Of a DNA stretch of 5,623 bases, positions 1 to 5,135 are shown piece after piece (positions within the stretch are counted from its first letter, which is position 1; each line of letters starts with the position of its first letter). The stretch comes from JAHDDW01 sp964648795. GTDB taxonomy: Bacteria > Actinomycetota > Acidimicrobiia > Acidimicrobiales > SZUA-35. Location of the stretch: positions 1 through 5,623 of the forward strand of contig CAZYMB010000030.1 of NCBI GenBank assembly GCA_964648795.1, in the 5' to 3' direction. A model generated the notes under the pieces. That model saw only the letters and a program-made list of their open reading frames with translations. It searched no databases and was not told the DNA's origin. The translations under genes and the position numbers were made by a program.

Positions 1-161
1 TTGCATCGCTGCGACGTGACCGTAAAACAGTTATTGAAGCCCGTAACGCTGCAATAGAACTAGTCGACGCCGACCCGGCTCTTGAAGCTAACCCAGACCT
101 CGCCGCCGAACTCGCCACCTTCTTAACAGATGAAGAAGAAGAGTACTTACTGAAAAATTAG
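1..161 (+). CDS. recG: C-terminal end of probable ATP-dependent DNA helicase RecG (5' truncated by window)
   Basis: The reading frame is open from base 3 to the TAG at 159-161, giving 52 residues that start ASLRRDRKTVIEARNAA and end EEEEYLLKN. The pattern of a charged helix, then LVDADPALEANPDLAAELA, then an acidic stretch and a final YLxK resembles my memory of the extreme C-terminus of actinobacterial RecG, the helicase that remodels stalled replication forks and recombination intermediates. None of the helicase motifs lies inside the window, so the call depends on this tail alone and another superfamily 2 helicase is possible. The gene converges on the minus-strand gene that ends at 178, with only 16 bases between the two stops and no clear terminator hairpin there. 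Confidence 0.6.
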   Translation, partial: ASLRRDRKTVIEARNAAIELVDADPALEANPDLAAELATFLTDEEEEYLLKN

Positions 162-177
162 GGCAGTCTATGAGTTG

Positions 178-909
178 CTAGCGCCTTAGGTTCTGGCCGA
201 GAACAGTTGAGCTGTCAAGATTTGGGTTGACTAATGGTCCCGGCCATAATGAGAACTCATCGGTGATGAGTCTGAGTTCGTAAACTAGCTCGGTTAAGTG
301 TTGCTGATGGGATGCCAGACGCTGTACATAGGTTACGCCAACAAATCCGTCTAGTTCTAGGTCACAATATCTAGCTAGACATTCTTCAATAGTAACTGCG
401 CTAGGAGAGTTGAGCTGCTCTTGTGTCGCCCAAGACCGGTAGAGGTTCGGCCCCTCGGTTAACACGGCCTGAACTCTCAGTACTGCCTTGGGGCCGTTCT
501 TCGGTCTGTGGACCTGCTCTATAGAAAGGGCGGGCATTTCTTCACGGATTTTGGGTTCGACTTCATCTCTCACTGGCTTTGGTAGCTCGACCAGTATTCG
601 AATAACAGTGTCGTTAGATGCTTTGATTATTTTGGATAGTTTGTCTAAGAGTTCTTTGTCTGATCTAGCTCGGAGTGAAGAATTAAGTTTCTTATCGCTT
701 TGGTAAAAAGAGTAGTATTTTTCCTCGACTTCACGATGTAAAAGTTGTCTAGTTTGTGTCTTGCAGTTAAGAGCCGATTCACTATGAAGAAGAGTTCGTT
801 GTAATAACTGACACCTAAGAAATAGGTGATCGCTGATGGTGTGAGCCAAGTCATGTGCTCTGCGCTCGGACACGCTGAGCTCTTTTGAACTGTCTATTTC
901 TTCCGCCAC
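178..909 (-). CDS. Uncharacterised 243-aa cytoplasmic protein, orientation opposite to both neighbours
   Basis: I do not recognise this protein. The GTG at 909-907 begins MAEEIDSSKELSVSERRAHD and the TAG is at 180-178. No signal peptide or transmembrane segment is visible, so it is probably soluble. Residues about 10-105 are charged and likely mostly helical (runs such as REVEEKYYSFYQ and DKELLDKLSKIIK). Residues about 106-155 alternate in a way that suggests a small alpha/beta part (VIRILVELP, AVLRVQAVL). Residues 174-222 are again helical and contain a His/Gln-rich segment (LASHQQHLTELVYEL). Cysteines at 33, 49, 177 and 182 do not form a recognisable metal site. A long uninterrupted frame with ordinary amino-acid composition supports real coding. 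No Shine-Dalgarno sequence precedes the GTG, but a TACGAT hexamer seven bases upstream suggests a leaderless mRNA. It sits alone between recG and the guaA operon, so context gives no function. Confidence 0.8.
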   Translation of the reverse strand: MAEEIDSSKELSVSERRAHDLAHTISDHLFLRCQLLQRTLLHSESALNCKTQTRQLLHREVEEKYYSFYQSDKKLNSSLRARSDKELLDKLSKIIKASNDTVIRILVELPKPVRDEVEPKIREEMPALSIEQVHRPKNGPKAVLRVQAVLTEGPNLYRSWATQEQLNSPSAVTIEECLARYCDLELDGFVGVTYVQRLASHQQHLTELVYELRLITDEFSLWPGPLVNPNLDSSTVLGQNLRR

Positions 910-916
910 AAGATTA

Positions 917-922
917 ATCGTA
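917..922 (-). promoter_or_regulatory. Candidate -10 box (TACGAT) of a leaderless promoter for the 243-aa gene
   Basis: Read on the minus strand, TACGAT (922-917) is followed by seven bases and then the GTG start at 909. This spacing would put the transcription start at or next to the start codon, the usual geometry of leaderless actinobacterial genes. No convincing -35 is visible, and there is no ribosome-binding site in the seven bases, which fits leaderless translation. This is inferred from pattern only. Confidence 0.45.
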
Positions 923-940
923 CCGGTAGAGCCCAGGAAC

Positions 941-969
941 GGGACAGTTAGGTGAGGATCCGGTAGGCT
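941..969 (+). promoter_or_regulatory. Candidate promoter of the 55-aa gene/guaA operon, leaderless geometry
   Basis: GGGACA at 941-946 (four of six matches to TTGACA) lies 17 bases before TAGGCT at 964-969, and six bases then separate the hexamer from the GTG at 976. The -35/-10 spacing is ideal, and the short distance to the GTG implies a leaderless transcript. It lies back to back with the minus-strand promoter at 917-922, so both face outward from a region of only about 65 bases. The GGTAGG at 962-967 overlaps the -10 and could be read instead as a weak ribosome-binding site. Confidence 0.5.
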
Positions 970-975
970 TTAGTG

Positions 976-1143
976 GTGGATATACCTGCACCAGAACCAG
1001 AAGCTCTTCTTAAACATTGGATGGAGTGGGAAAAAGGCGACACTACACCTGGCGAAGTACTTAAGAACCTCAAGAAATCAGGGATGAAAGAGACGCTTAC
1101 AGCGCTCGTAGAAGGCTCTGCAGGTAGTGAGGGAGCGGCATAA
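976..1143 (+). CDS. Small 55-aa protein translationally coupled to guaA
   Basis: A short frame from GTG 976 to TAA 1141-1143 encodes a 55-residue acidic protein. An in-frame TAG at 964-966 limits the start to GTG 973 or GTG 976; I prefer 976 because a TAGGCT hexamer sits exactly six bases upstream. The core reads LLKHWMEWEKGDTTPGEVL then NLKKSGMKETL, with Trp15, Trp18, Glu19, Gly21, Pro25, Gly26, Leu32, Lys33 and Gly36 looking like conserved positions. The first helix would be amphipathic with two exposed tryptophans. The C-terminal 9-10 residues (GSAGSEGAA) look disordered. Its stop overlaps the guaA start in TAATG, so ribosomes finishing this frame could re-initiate on guaA. I do not know its function. 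It could be a GuaA partner, or serve mainly as a translational leader. No signal peptide or membrane segment is visible. Confidence 0.75.
   Translation: MDIPAPEPEALLKHWMEWEKGDTTPGEVLKNLKKSGMKETLTALVEGSAGSEGAA
1129..1135 (+). promoter_or_regulatory. Shine-Dalgarno sequence of guaA inside the upstream small gene
   Basis: GAGGGAG ends seven bases before the ATG at 1143, which is good spacing. It lies within the last codons of the 55-aa gene and supports the ATG at 1143 as the real guaA start, with initiation coupled to termination at the TAATG overlap. Confidence 0.7.
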
Positions 1144-2714
1144 TGGCGGAGTCGGGAAGTCGTGGCGTAGCATCAGCTAAGAACAGAGTCCTTGTAATTG
1201 ACTTTGGTGCCCAATACGCACAACTAATTGCTCGCCGTGTTCGCGAATGCAATATCTTCTCAGAGCTGGTCCGACATGACATTACGGCGGCCGAGGTTAA
1301 AGACAAAGCACCGTTGGCAATAATCCTTTCCGGCGGTCCAGCGTCAGTCAACGTAGATAATGCTCCACAGCTGGACAAGGAAATCTACGAACTCGGTATC
1401 CCAATTCTTGGTATTTGTTACGGTGCTCAACTAATAGCTCAACAGCTTGGTGGCACGGTTGGTCGCCACGAACAAGGTGAGTACGGCAGAACCACAATGG
1501 CTGTGTCAGCTGACTGTGACCTGCTCGACGCAACAGCTGATGGTGCAACTGTGTGGATGTCTCACTTTGACCGAATCGAAGATCTTCCAGATGGGTTCAC
1601 TTCAACTGTTTCGACCCCGAATGCTCCAGTGGCCGTTCTCGAGAATCCAGAACGCAAAATTTGGGGAGTGCAATACCACCCGGAAGTAAACCACACAGAC
1701 GGTGGCTTCGAGCTAATCAACAAGTTCCTAACCGACTTAGCAGAAGTTAAGTCTGACTGGACCATGGACTCAGTAATAGATTCTTCTGTAGCCAGAATTT
1801 CTGAGCTAGTTGGTGACGGTAACGCAATCTGTGGTCTTTCCGGTGGAGTTGACTCTGCAGTGGCCGCAGCGCTAGTGCACAAAGCCATTGGCGATCGCCT
1901 TACGTGTATATATGTAGACACCGGCCTAATGCGTTCCGGTGAAACCGACCAGGTAGTCGAGACATTCGAAACAAACCAGAAGATGAAGCTCATTAGTGTC
2001 GACGCCAAAGAACGTTTCTTAGGAAAGCTTGCAGGAGTCACAGACCCAGAGCAGAAGCGTAAGATTATCGGCGAACAATTCATACGTGTATTCGAAGAAA
2101 CAGCTAAATCTCTACCGCCAGCTGACTTCTTGGTTCAAGGAACTCTATATCCAGATGTAATCGAGTCTGGTACTTCAGCCACAGGTACTGCAGCAAAGAT
2201 AAAAAGCCATCACAATGTTGGTGGCCTACCAGACGATTTATCGTTCGACTTAATCGAGCCACTGCGTAATTTGTTTAAAGATGAAGTTCGCAAAGTTGGG
2301 ACCGAGCTTGGTTTGCCAGACGAAATTGTATGGCGCCAACCATTCCCAGGGCCAGGCCTAGCGGTTCGAATAATTGGCGAAGTAACGCCAGAGCGTGTCA
2401 CCACATTGCAAGCCGCTGACACCGTCGTACAAGAAGAAATAGCAGAAGCCGGACTTTACAGAGAACTCTGGCAATCATTCGCTGTACTCGCTGACATTAA
2501 GTCTGTTGGCGTTATGGGCGATGAAAGAACCTACGCCAACCCAATCATTCTGCGAGCAGTAACGTCTGACGATGTTATGACCGCTGACTGGGCCCGACTG
2601 CCATACGATTTGTTAGAGAAGATCTCTAACCGCATAATCAATGAGGTCGACGACGTTAACCGGGTTGTATACGACATTACGTCAAAGCCACCTGGCACTA
2701 TCGAATGGGAATAG
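1143..2714 (+). CDS. guaA: GMP synthase (glutamine-hydrolysing)
   Basis: This enzyme converts XMP to GMP using ATP and ammonia from glutamine, the last step of guanine nucleotide synthesis; it is cytoplasmic. At 523 aa it is full length (E. coli GuaA is 525). The class I glutamine amidotransferase domain spans roughly residues 15-200: VLVIDFGAQYAQLI at 16-29, SGGPASV at 63-69, the nucleophile Cys92 in GICYGAQ, and His179/Glu181 in GVQYHPEV. The ATP-pyrophosphatase domain follows, with the P-loop SGGVDS at 233-238, VDTGLMR at 258-264, the lid-region sequence VQGTLYPDVIES at 331-342 and SHHNVGGLP at 355-363. The C-terminal dimerisation domain carries RQPFPGPGLAVRIIGE at 398-413 and ends SKPPGTIEWE. 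Two positions beside the amidotransferase site are unusual to my eye: Ala95 in GICYGAQ, where Met is common, and Phe142 in WMSHFD, where Gly is usual. All catalytic residues are present, so activity is expected. It is coupled by TAATG to the 55-aa gene upstream. Confidence 0.98.
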   Translation: MAESGSRGVASAKNRVLVIDFGAQYAQLIARRVRECNIFSELVRHDITAAEVKDKAPLAIILSGGPASVNVDNAPQLDKEIYELGIPILGICYGAQLIAQQLGGTVGRHEQGEYGRTTMAVSADCDLLDATADGATVWMSHFDRIEDLPDGFTSTVSTPNAPVAVLENPERKIWGVQYHPEVNHTDGGFELINKFLTDLAEVKSDWTMDSVIDSSVARISELVGDGNAICGLSGGVDSAVAAALVHKAIGDRLTCIYVDTGLMRSGETDQVVETFETNQKMKLISVDAKERFLGKLAGVTDPEQKRKIIGEQFIRVFEETAKSLPPADFLVQGTLYPDVIESGTSATGTAAKIKSHHNVGGLPDDLSFDLIEPLRNLFKDEVRKVGTELGLPDEIVWRQPFPGPGLAVRIIGEVTPERVTTLQAADTVVQEEIAEAGLYRELWQSFAVLADIKSVGVMGDERTYANPIILRAVTSDDVMTADWARLPYDLLEKISNRIINEVDDVNRVVYDITSKPPGTIEWE

Positions 2715-2851
2715 CTCGTAAATAGTCTGTTTCGCAGCACTGCTCGTCGTCGCACAACGGTGATGTCGTTTGTATAGCGATTCTTCGTCGCATGTCAGAC
2801 AGCCAGTTGTGTCCTCCAAGGTTATTGGCAACGTCTTCCATACAAGAGCTC

Positions 2852-2892
2852 AGAATCGTATACCACGACATAACTGCTTAGAATCGGCATAC
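2852..2892. repeat. Short direct repeat AGAATCG...ATAC upstream of popT-like gene
   Basis: AGAATCG occurs at 2852-2858 and again at 2880-2886, each followed closely by ATAC (AGAATCG-T-ATAC and AGAATCG-GC-ATAC). The 28-base period lies 30-70 bases upstream of the candidate -35. It could be a pair of activator or repressor sites, but a seven-base repeat in about 250 bases can arise by chance. Confidence 0.25.
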
Positions 2893-2922
2893 GAAACGGT
2901 GTAACAGTGTCTCATTCGATCA

Positions 2923-2952
2923 CTGACTAGCTGCCAGTAGTTGGCCTAAACT
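2923..2952 (+). promoter_or_regulatory. Candidate promoter for the popT-like gene, near-leaderless
   Basis: CTGACT (2923-2928, four of six matches to TTGACA) and TAAACT (2947-2952, four of six to TATAAT) are 18 bases apart. Nine bases then precede the ATG at 2962, so the transcript would start at or within a few bases of the start codon. No purine-rich ribosome-binding site occurs in front of the ATG, in keeping with leaderless translation. A GCCA/TGGC inverted repeat (2933-2936, 2942-2945) lies in the spacer. Confidence 0.5.
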
Positions 2953-2961
2953 AGATATCTA

Positions 2962-3873
2962 ATGGGTTATTTAGTTACTGCGCTTAAAGGCTTCTGTATG
3001 GGGGCGTCCGATATCGTTCCAGGAGTCTCTGGCGGAACCATAGCGTTGATATTTGGCATCTACGAGAGATTCGTAGCCAACGTGTATGCGGGCGCAAAAG
3101 TGTTGTTCTCTATAGCTAAATTTGACTTCGCTGGTGCGATTAGTGGTTTCAAGAAGATCGAGTGGGGTTTCATTATTCCTTTAGGGGTCGGTTTACTTAC
3201 GGCGGTCGTATTGTTGTCTGGTGTCATCGAAAGCCAACTAGAAAACAACCCAGAAGAAATTGCTGGACTGTTCTTCGGTCTAGTTGTTGCTTCGATTGTT
3301 GTTGGGGTTAGCTTGTTAAAGCACGACAAACAAACGAATGCAGTGTTAGCAGTAATAGCTCTAGCGGCTGGTGCCTTCTTCTTCTGGGGGCTTGGCTTTG
3401 TAAGTGACCCAGTATCAGATCCAAGCTTGTGGTTCTTCTTGGGGTCTGGAGCGTTAGCTGTTTGCGCCATGATTCTGCCCGGTATCTCCGGCTCATTTAT
3501 TCTTTTAATGCTTGGCATGTATATAGCAGTGTTAGATGCCCTACACGATCGTGACTTTTTGGCTCTCGGAGTCTTTATTGTCGGTATGACTATAGGCCTT
3601 GCCTTATTCTCGTCTGTTCTTCAACGAGCGCTTAAGGCGCAACACGATTTAATCCTGGCTGTGCTGATTGGTTTGATGATCGGTTCACTGCGAGTTCTTT
3701 GGCCTTGGCCGAACGGGGTAGGGATAATTTCTGATGTTGAATCTGAGAATGTGTCTGGCACGGGGCTCGAATGGCCCAGTGAAGGCTTGTTGATTCCAAC
3801 TGTGTTGGCTGTCGTGGCTTTTGCTGTGGTAGTTGGAATTTCTTCCTTCGCGGCATCTACGGATGAGCCTTAG
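2962..3873 (+). CDS. popT: DUF368 family polyprenyl-phosphate translocase (PopT-like)
   Basis: This is an integral cytoplasmic-membrane protein of the DUF368 family. Members named PopT return undecaprenyl phosphate, the lipid carrier for peptidoglycan and other surface polymers, from the outer to the inner leaflet for reuse. The 303-aa length fits the family. The first signature, GASDIVPGVSGGTIALIFGIYE, occupies residues 14-35. A related signature, CAMILPGISGSFILLMLGMY, lies at 168-187, so the two halves each carry a P-G-[VI]-S-G-[GS] re-entrant-type loop. GLFFGLVVASIVVG (102-115) and IGLMIGSLRVLWPW (236-249) are further family blocks. About eight to ten hydrophobic segments are visible, including 72-90, 100-119, 127-147, 156-190, 201-219, 230-246 and 276-297. 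The ATG at 2962 places the first signature at the usual distance from the N-terminus. The gene stands alone, following a 247-base gap. Family membership is close to certain. The transport role and the symbol are transferred from characterised homologues. Confidence 0.93.
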   Translation: MGYLVTALKGFCMGASDIVPGVSGGTIALIFGIYERFVANVYAGAKVLFSIAKFDFAGAISGFKKIEWGFIIPLGVGLLTAVVLLSGVIESQLENNPEEIAGLFFGLVVASIVVGVSLLKHDKQTNAVLAVIALAAGAFFFWGLGFVSDPVSDPSLWFFLGSGALAVCAMILPGISGSFILLMLGMYIAVLDALHDRDFLALGVFIVGMTIGLALFSSVLQRALKAQHDLILAVLIGLMIGSLRVLWPWPNGVGIISDVESENVSGTGLEWPSEGLLIPTVLAVVAFAVVVGISSFAASTDEP

Positions 3874-3902
3874 AGCGATATAGCTATCTGGACCCACTCT
3901 GA

Positions 3903-3908
3903 TATTAT
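3903..3908 (+). promoter_or_regulatory. Candidate -10 box (TATTAT) for the 216-aa gene
   Basis: TATTAT matches TATAAT at five of six positions and would start transcription near 3915, leaving a leader of about 27 bases before the ATG at 3942. No good -35 is visible at 16-18 bases upstream. This is the only gene start in the window where a conventional leader fits better than a leaderless start. Confidence 0.4.
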
Positions 3909-3926
3909 GGTGAGGTAGCGGAGTAT

Positions 3927-3932
3927 AGGCGG
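3927..3932 (+). promoter_or_regulatory. Ribosome-binding site of the 216-aa gene
   Basis: AGGCGG lies nine bases before the ATG at 3942 and 15 bases before the alternative ATG at 3948, which favours the first ATG. An in-frame TGA at 3900-3902 and the absence of other start codons rule out an earlier start. Confidence 0.45.
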
Positions 3933-3941
3933 TTTCTGAAT

Positions 3942-4592
3942 ATGAGTATGGATGACTTGAGCGAAGAGGCTCTCGCAGTCTTGATTAGCTATGGTTCGAT
4001 TGCCAACGAGTTAAATAAGTATCAACTCGAGAAGTACTTTCGATGTAACCACCATAAAGTTCAGTCTGAACAACTTGCTCTTCTTTCTGCAGGTTATTTG
4101 GAGGTAAATACAACTGAGTTTACGACGGACTCTTTTTCTGCTGGGTACTGGATCTCTGAATTGGGTGAAGAGTTCTTGGAATGTCTTGGCGATGATGTGT
4201 TGCTCGCCTCAGCTTACAAACCAAAGAAGCTATTGAAGCAGTGTCTACCAGTGCTGGCAAGTATCAGTGGCCATAGCCCTGAACAGCTTGCTGCCAGCCA
4301 CGTAATATCAGTAGACAAGGCGTTTAGTGCTTTTGCAATACTTGCTGGGCTTGGGGTAATTGCGCCCTCGGAAGATGGCCTTGGAGCACAGGTTACAATT
4401 GCAGGGGAACTTATGCTTAAGTCGCAAAAAGGAGTTAAGCCTCTTAAATCACGTCCTAGTAAAGTCTTGTACAGCAACAAAGGTCCGCTACAGGACACAG
4501 TCCAGCCGACCAGCAGCAAAGTTCAAGACTCCGCTGTTTCTGAACCAACTAAACCTAAAGGTAATACTAGCGGTGTCCGTCGCTACAAGTAG
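3942..4592 (+). CDS. Uncharacterised 216-aa protein, probable tandem winged-helix folds with basic tail
   Basis: I do not recognise the family. Residues 7-83 read like a winged helix: helix EEALAVLISYG, helix KYQLEKYFR, helix HKVQSEQLALLSAGYLEV, then a strand-turn-strand closing with YWISELGEEFLECLG. Residues 95-162 repeat the plan: LLKQCLPVLASISG, SPEQLAASHV, then DKAFSAFAILAGLGVIAP and VTIAGELMLKSQ. Both units share an [LA]xLxxxGx[LI] helix end and an [IV]xxxGExxL wing end. Residues 163-216 are rich in Lys, Ser, Thr, Pro and Gln, lack hydrophobic clusters, and end GVRRYK, as expected of a disordered basic tail. There is no signal peptide or membrane segment. DNA or RNA binding, or a role as a protein-docking scaffold, are both reasonable; no catalytic motif is visible. 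It lies 68 bases after the PopT-like gene and has its own probable promoter, and it converges on the SRPBCC gene with 13 bases between the stops. Confidence 0.8.
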   Translation: MSMDDLSEEALAVLISYGSIANELNKYQLEKYFRCNHHKVQSEQLALLSAGYLEVNTTEFTTDSFSAGYWISELGEEFLECLGDDVLLASAYKPKKLLKQCLPVLASISGHSPEQLAASHVISVDKAFSAFAILAGLGVIAPSEDGLGAQVTIAGELMLKSQKGVKPLKSRPSKVLYSNKGPLQDTVQPTSSKVQDSAVSEPTKPKGNTSGVRRYK

Positions 4593-4601
4593 AGACGGGA
4601 C
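4575..4601. terminator. Weak hairpin between two convergent genes
   Basis: GTCCGTC (4575-4581) can pair with GACGGGAC (4594-4601), leaving one bulged G and a 12-base loop that contains the stop codon of the 216-aa gene. It sits where the plus-strand gene ending at 4592 meets the minus-strand gene ending at 4606, so it could stop both transcripts. No T-run follows on either strand, so it would be an imperfect terminator. Confidence 0.3.
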
Positions 4602-4605
4602 CTGC

Positions 4606-5049
4606 CTAAATTAGTCCGGATTCTAGTACTTCACCGTCTAGTGCTTTGGCTAGTCCTGTACCGCCAGTATCGCAGATACCTTTGAACTTCTTGGCTAACA
4701 GTTTGTCGAATATGTTGGCTGGTCCATTTAGGTCTAGTCGTGCGAAGTAGGTGACAATATTGTCTTCGCCAACTTCTTCGAAGCTGATTTTGTCTTCGGA
4801 CAGAAAGAACCGGGTTTGGCCGCAGAAGCTAAAGCTGTTTGGTCGTTCGTAGGTTTCTATTTCATAGTGTATGTTTGCGCCATTAGCCGAAACGTAGAAA
4901 GTGCTGCCAAGAGCGACTGGTGCGTCGCTAGTTAGGTTGGCGACGCTCACTCCGGGGTCCCATTCAATGAGATTACGGAGGTCGACAATATAGTCGAATG
5001 CTTCTTCGAGTGTTTTGGGCGTCTTGATCTTTGCTTCGTACAGTGCCAT
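4606..5049 (-). CDS. SRPBCC-fold (polyketide cyclase/START-like) small-ligand-binding protein
   Basis: The 147-aa protein has the length and layout of the SRPBCC superfamily, whose members enclose hydrophobic ligands or catalyse simple cyclase/hydratase reactions. The N-terminal strand and helix read YEAKIKTPKTLEEAFDYI, followed by DLRNLIEWDPGV at 23-34, which matches the common D-x-x-N-x-x-x-W-D-P pattern. ALGSTFYV (46-53) and IHYEIETYERPNSFSFCG (60-77) match the usual G-x-x-F, Y-x-V-x-x-x-x-P-P-x sequence of strands. KISFEEVGEDNIVTYFARLDL (87-107) matches the late strands, and the protein ends in the long helix IFDKLLAKKFKGI. No signal peptide is visible, so it is presumably cytoplasmic. 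The ligand cannot be read from the sequence. The ATG at 5049 is preceded by TAGGCT six bases upstream. It is divergent from the lipoprotein gene, with 86 bases between start codons. Confidence 0.85.
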   Translation of the reverse strand: MALYEAKIKTPKTLEEAFDYIVDLRNLIEWDPGVSVANLTSDAPVALGSTFYVSANGANIHYEIETYERPNSFSFCGQTRFFLSEDKISFEEVGEDNIVTYFARLDLNGPANIFDKLLAKKFKGICDTGGTGLAKALDGEVLESGLI

Positions 5050-5055
5050 CTTCTG

Positions 5056-5085
5056 AGCCTACTTGGTTAGTGAGTCAGACAACAA
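5056..5085 (-). promoter_or_regulatory. Candidate leaderless promoter for the SRPBCC gene
   Basis: On the minus strand TAGGCT (5061-5056) stands six bases before the ATG at 5049, the same hexamer and distance as at the guaA operon. TTGTTG (5085-5080) is 18 bases further upstream and matches three of six positions of TTGACA. As an alternative, the AATAAT in the AT-rich 5084-5090 stretch could be a -10 giving a leader of about 30 bases, with the AGG of GTAGG as a weak ribosome-binding site. Confidence 0.4.
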
Positions 5086-5122
5086 TTATTACTTCAGCTG
5101 TACCTGGTGTGAATCTAGTGGC

Positions 5123-5128
5123 TAGTGT
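5123..5128 (+). promoter_or_regulatory. Candidate -10 box (TAGTGT) for the lipoprotein gene
   Basis: TAGTGT is separated by seven bases from the ATG at 5136, the leaderless spacing seen elsewhere in the window. The match to TATAAT is only three of six and the -35 (TGTACC at 5099-5104) is weak, so this rests mostly on position. There is no ribosome-binding site before the ATG. Confidence 0.3.
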
Positions 5129-5135
5129 GTGGCAA

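Larger units (their letters stand above)
2715..2961. other. 247-base intergenic region between guaA and the popT-like gene
   Basis: I find no credible gene in either strand here. No strong terminator for guaA is visible: the best inverted repeats are only 4-6 base pairs (for example ACAACG 2754-2759 against CGTTTGT 2767-2773) and none is followed by a T-run. The region holds two copies of AGAATCG 28 bases apart (2852-2858, 2880-2886), a five-base inverted repeat CAGTG/CACTG (2905-2909, 2921-2925), and the promoter described at 2923-2952. Confidence 0.6.

Noticed and set aside
488..706. Plus-strand frame of 72 codons opposite the 243-aa gene
   Set aside because: Low-complexity Ser/Leu/Ile composition without a ribosome-binding site or promoter; a shadow of the longer minus-strand gene.
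1562..2083. Minus-strand frame of 173 codons inside guaA
   Set aside because: It lies wholly antisense to essential, well-conserved GuaA sequence, is Ser/Thr-rich in the way of shadow frames, and has no independent signal.
2531..2755. Minus-strand frame of 74 codons containing a SHSIVPGGFDV-like stretch at the 3' end of guaA
   Set aside because: It is antisense to the conserved GuaA C-terminus (SKPPGTIEWE); the strong sense-strand conservation fully explains it.
2754..2773. Possible rho-independent terminator after guaA
   Set aside because: The ACAACG/CGTTTGT stem needs a bulge, is AT-weak and has no T-run, so it does not qualify.
3060..3518. Minus-strand frame of 152 codons inside the popT-like gene
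   Set aside because: Its Pro/Asn/Lys-rich composition is the complement of hydrophobic membrane codons; the sense strand carries clear DUF368 signatures.
3880..3887. Perfect 8-base palindrome ATAGCTAT just after the popT-like gene
   Set aside because: Too short to mean anything alone and expected by chance at this base composition.
5031..5135. N-terminal extension of the lipoprotein gene starting at ATG 5031
   Set aside because: It would place 35 polar residues ahead of the signal peptide and overlap the start of the divergent SRPBCC gene; ATG 5136 gives a proper signal sequence.
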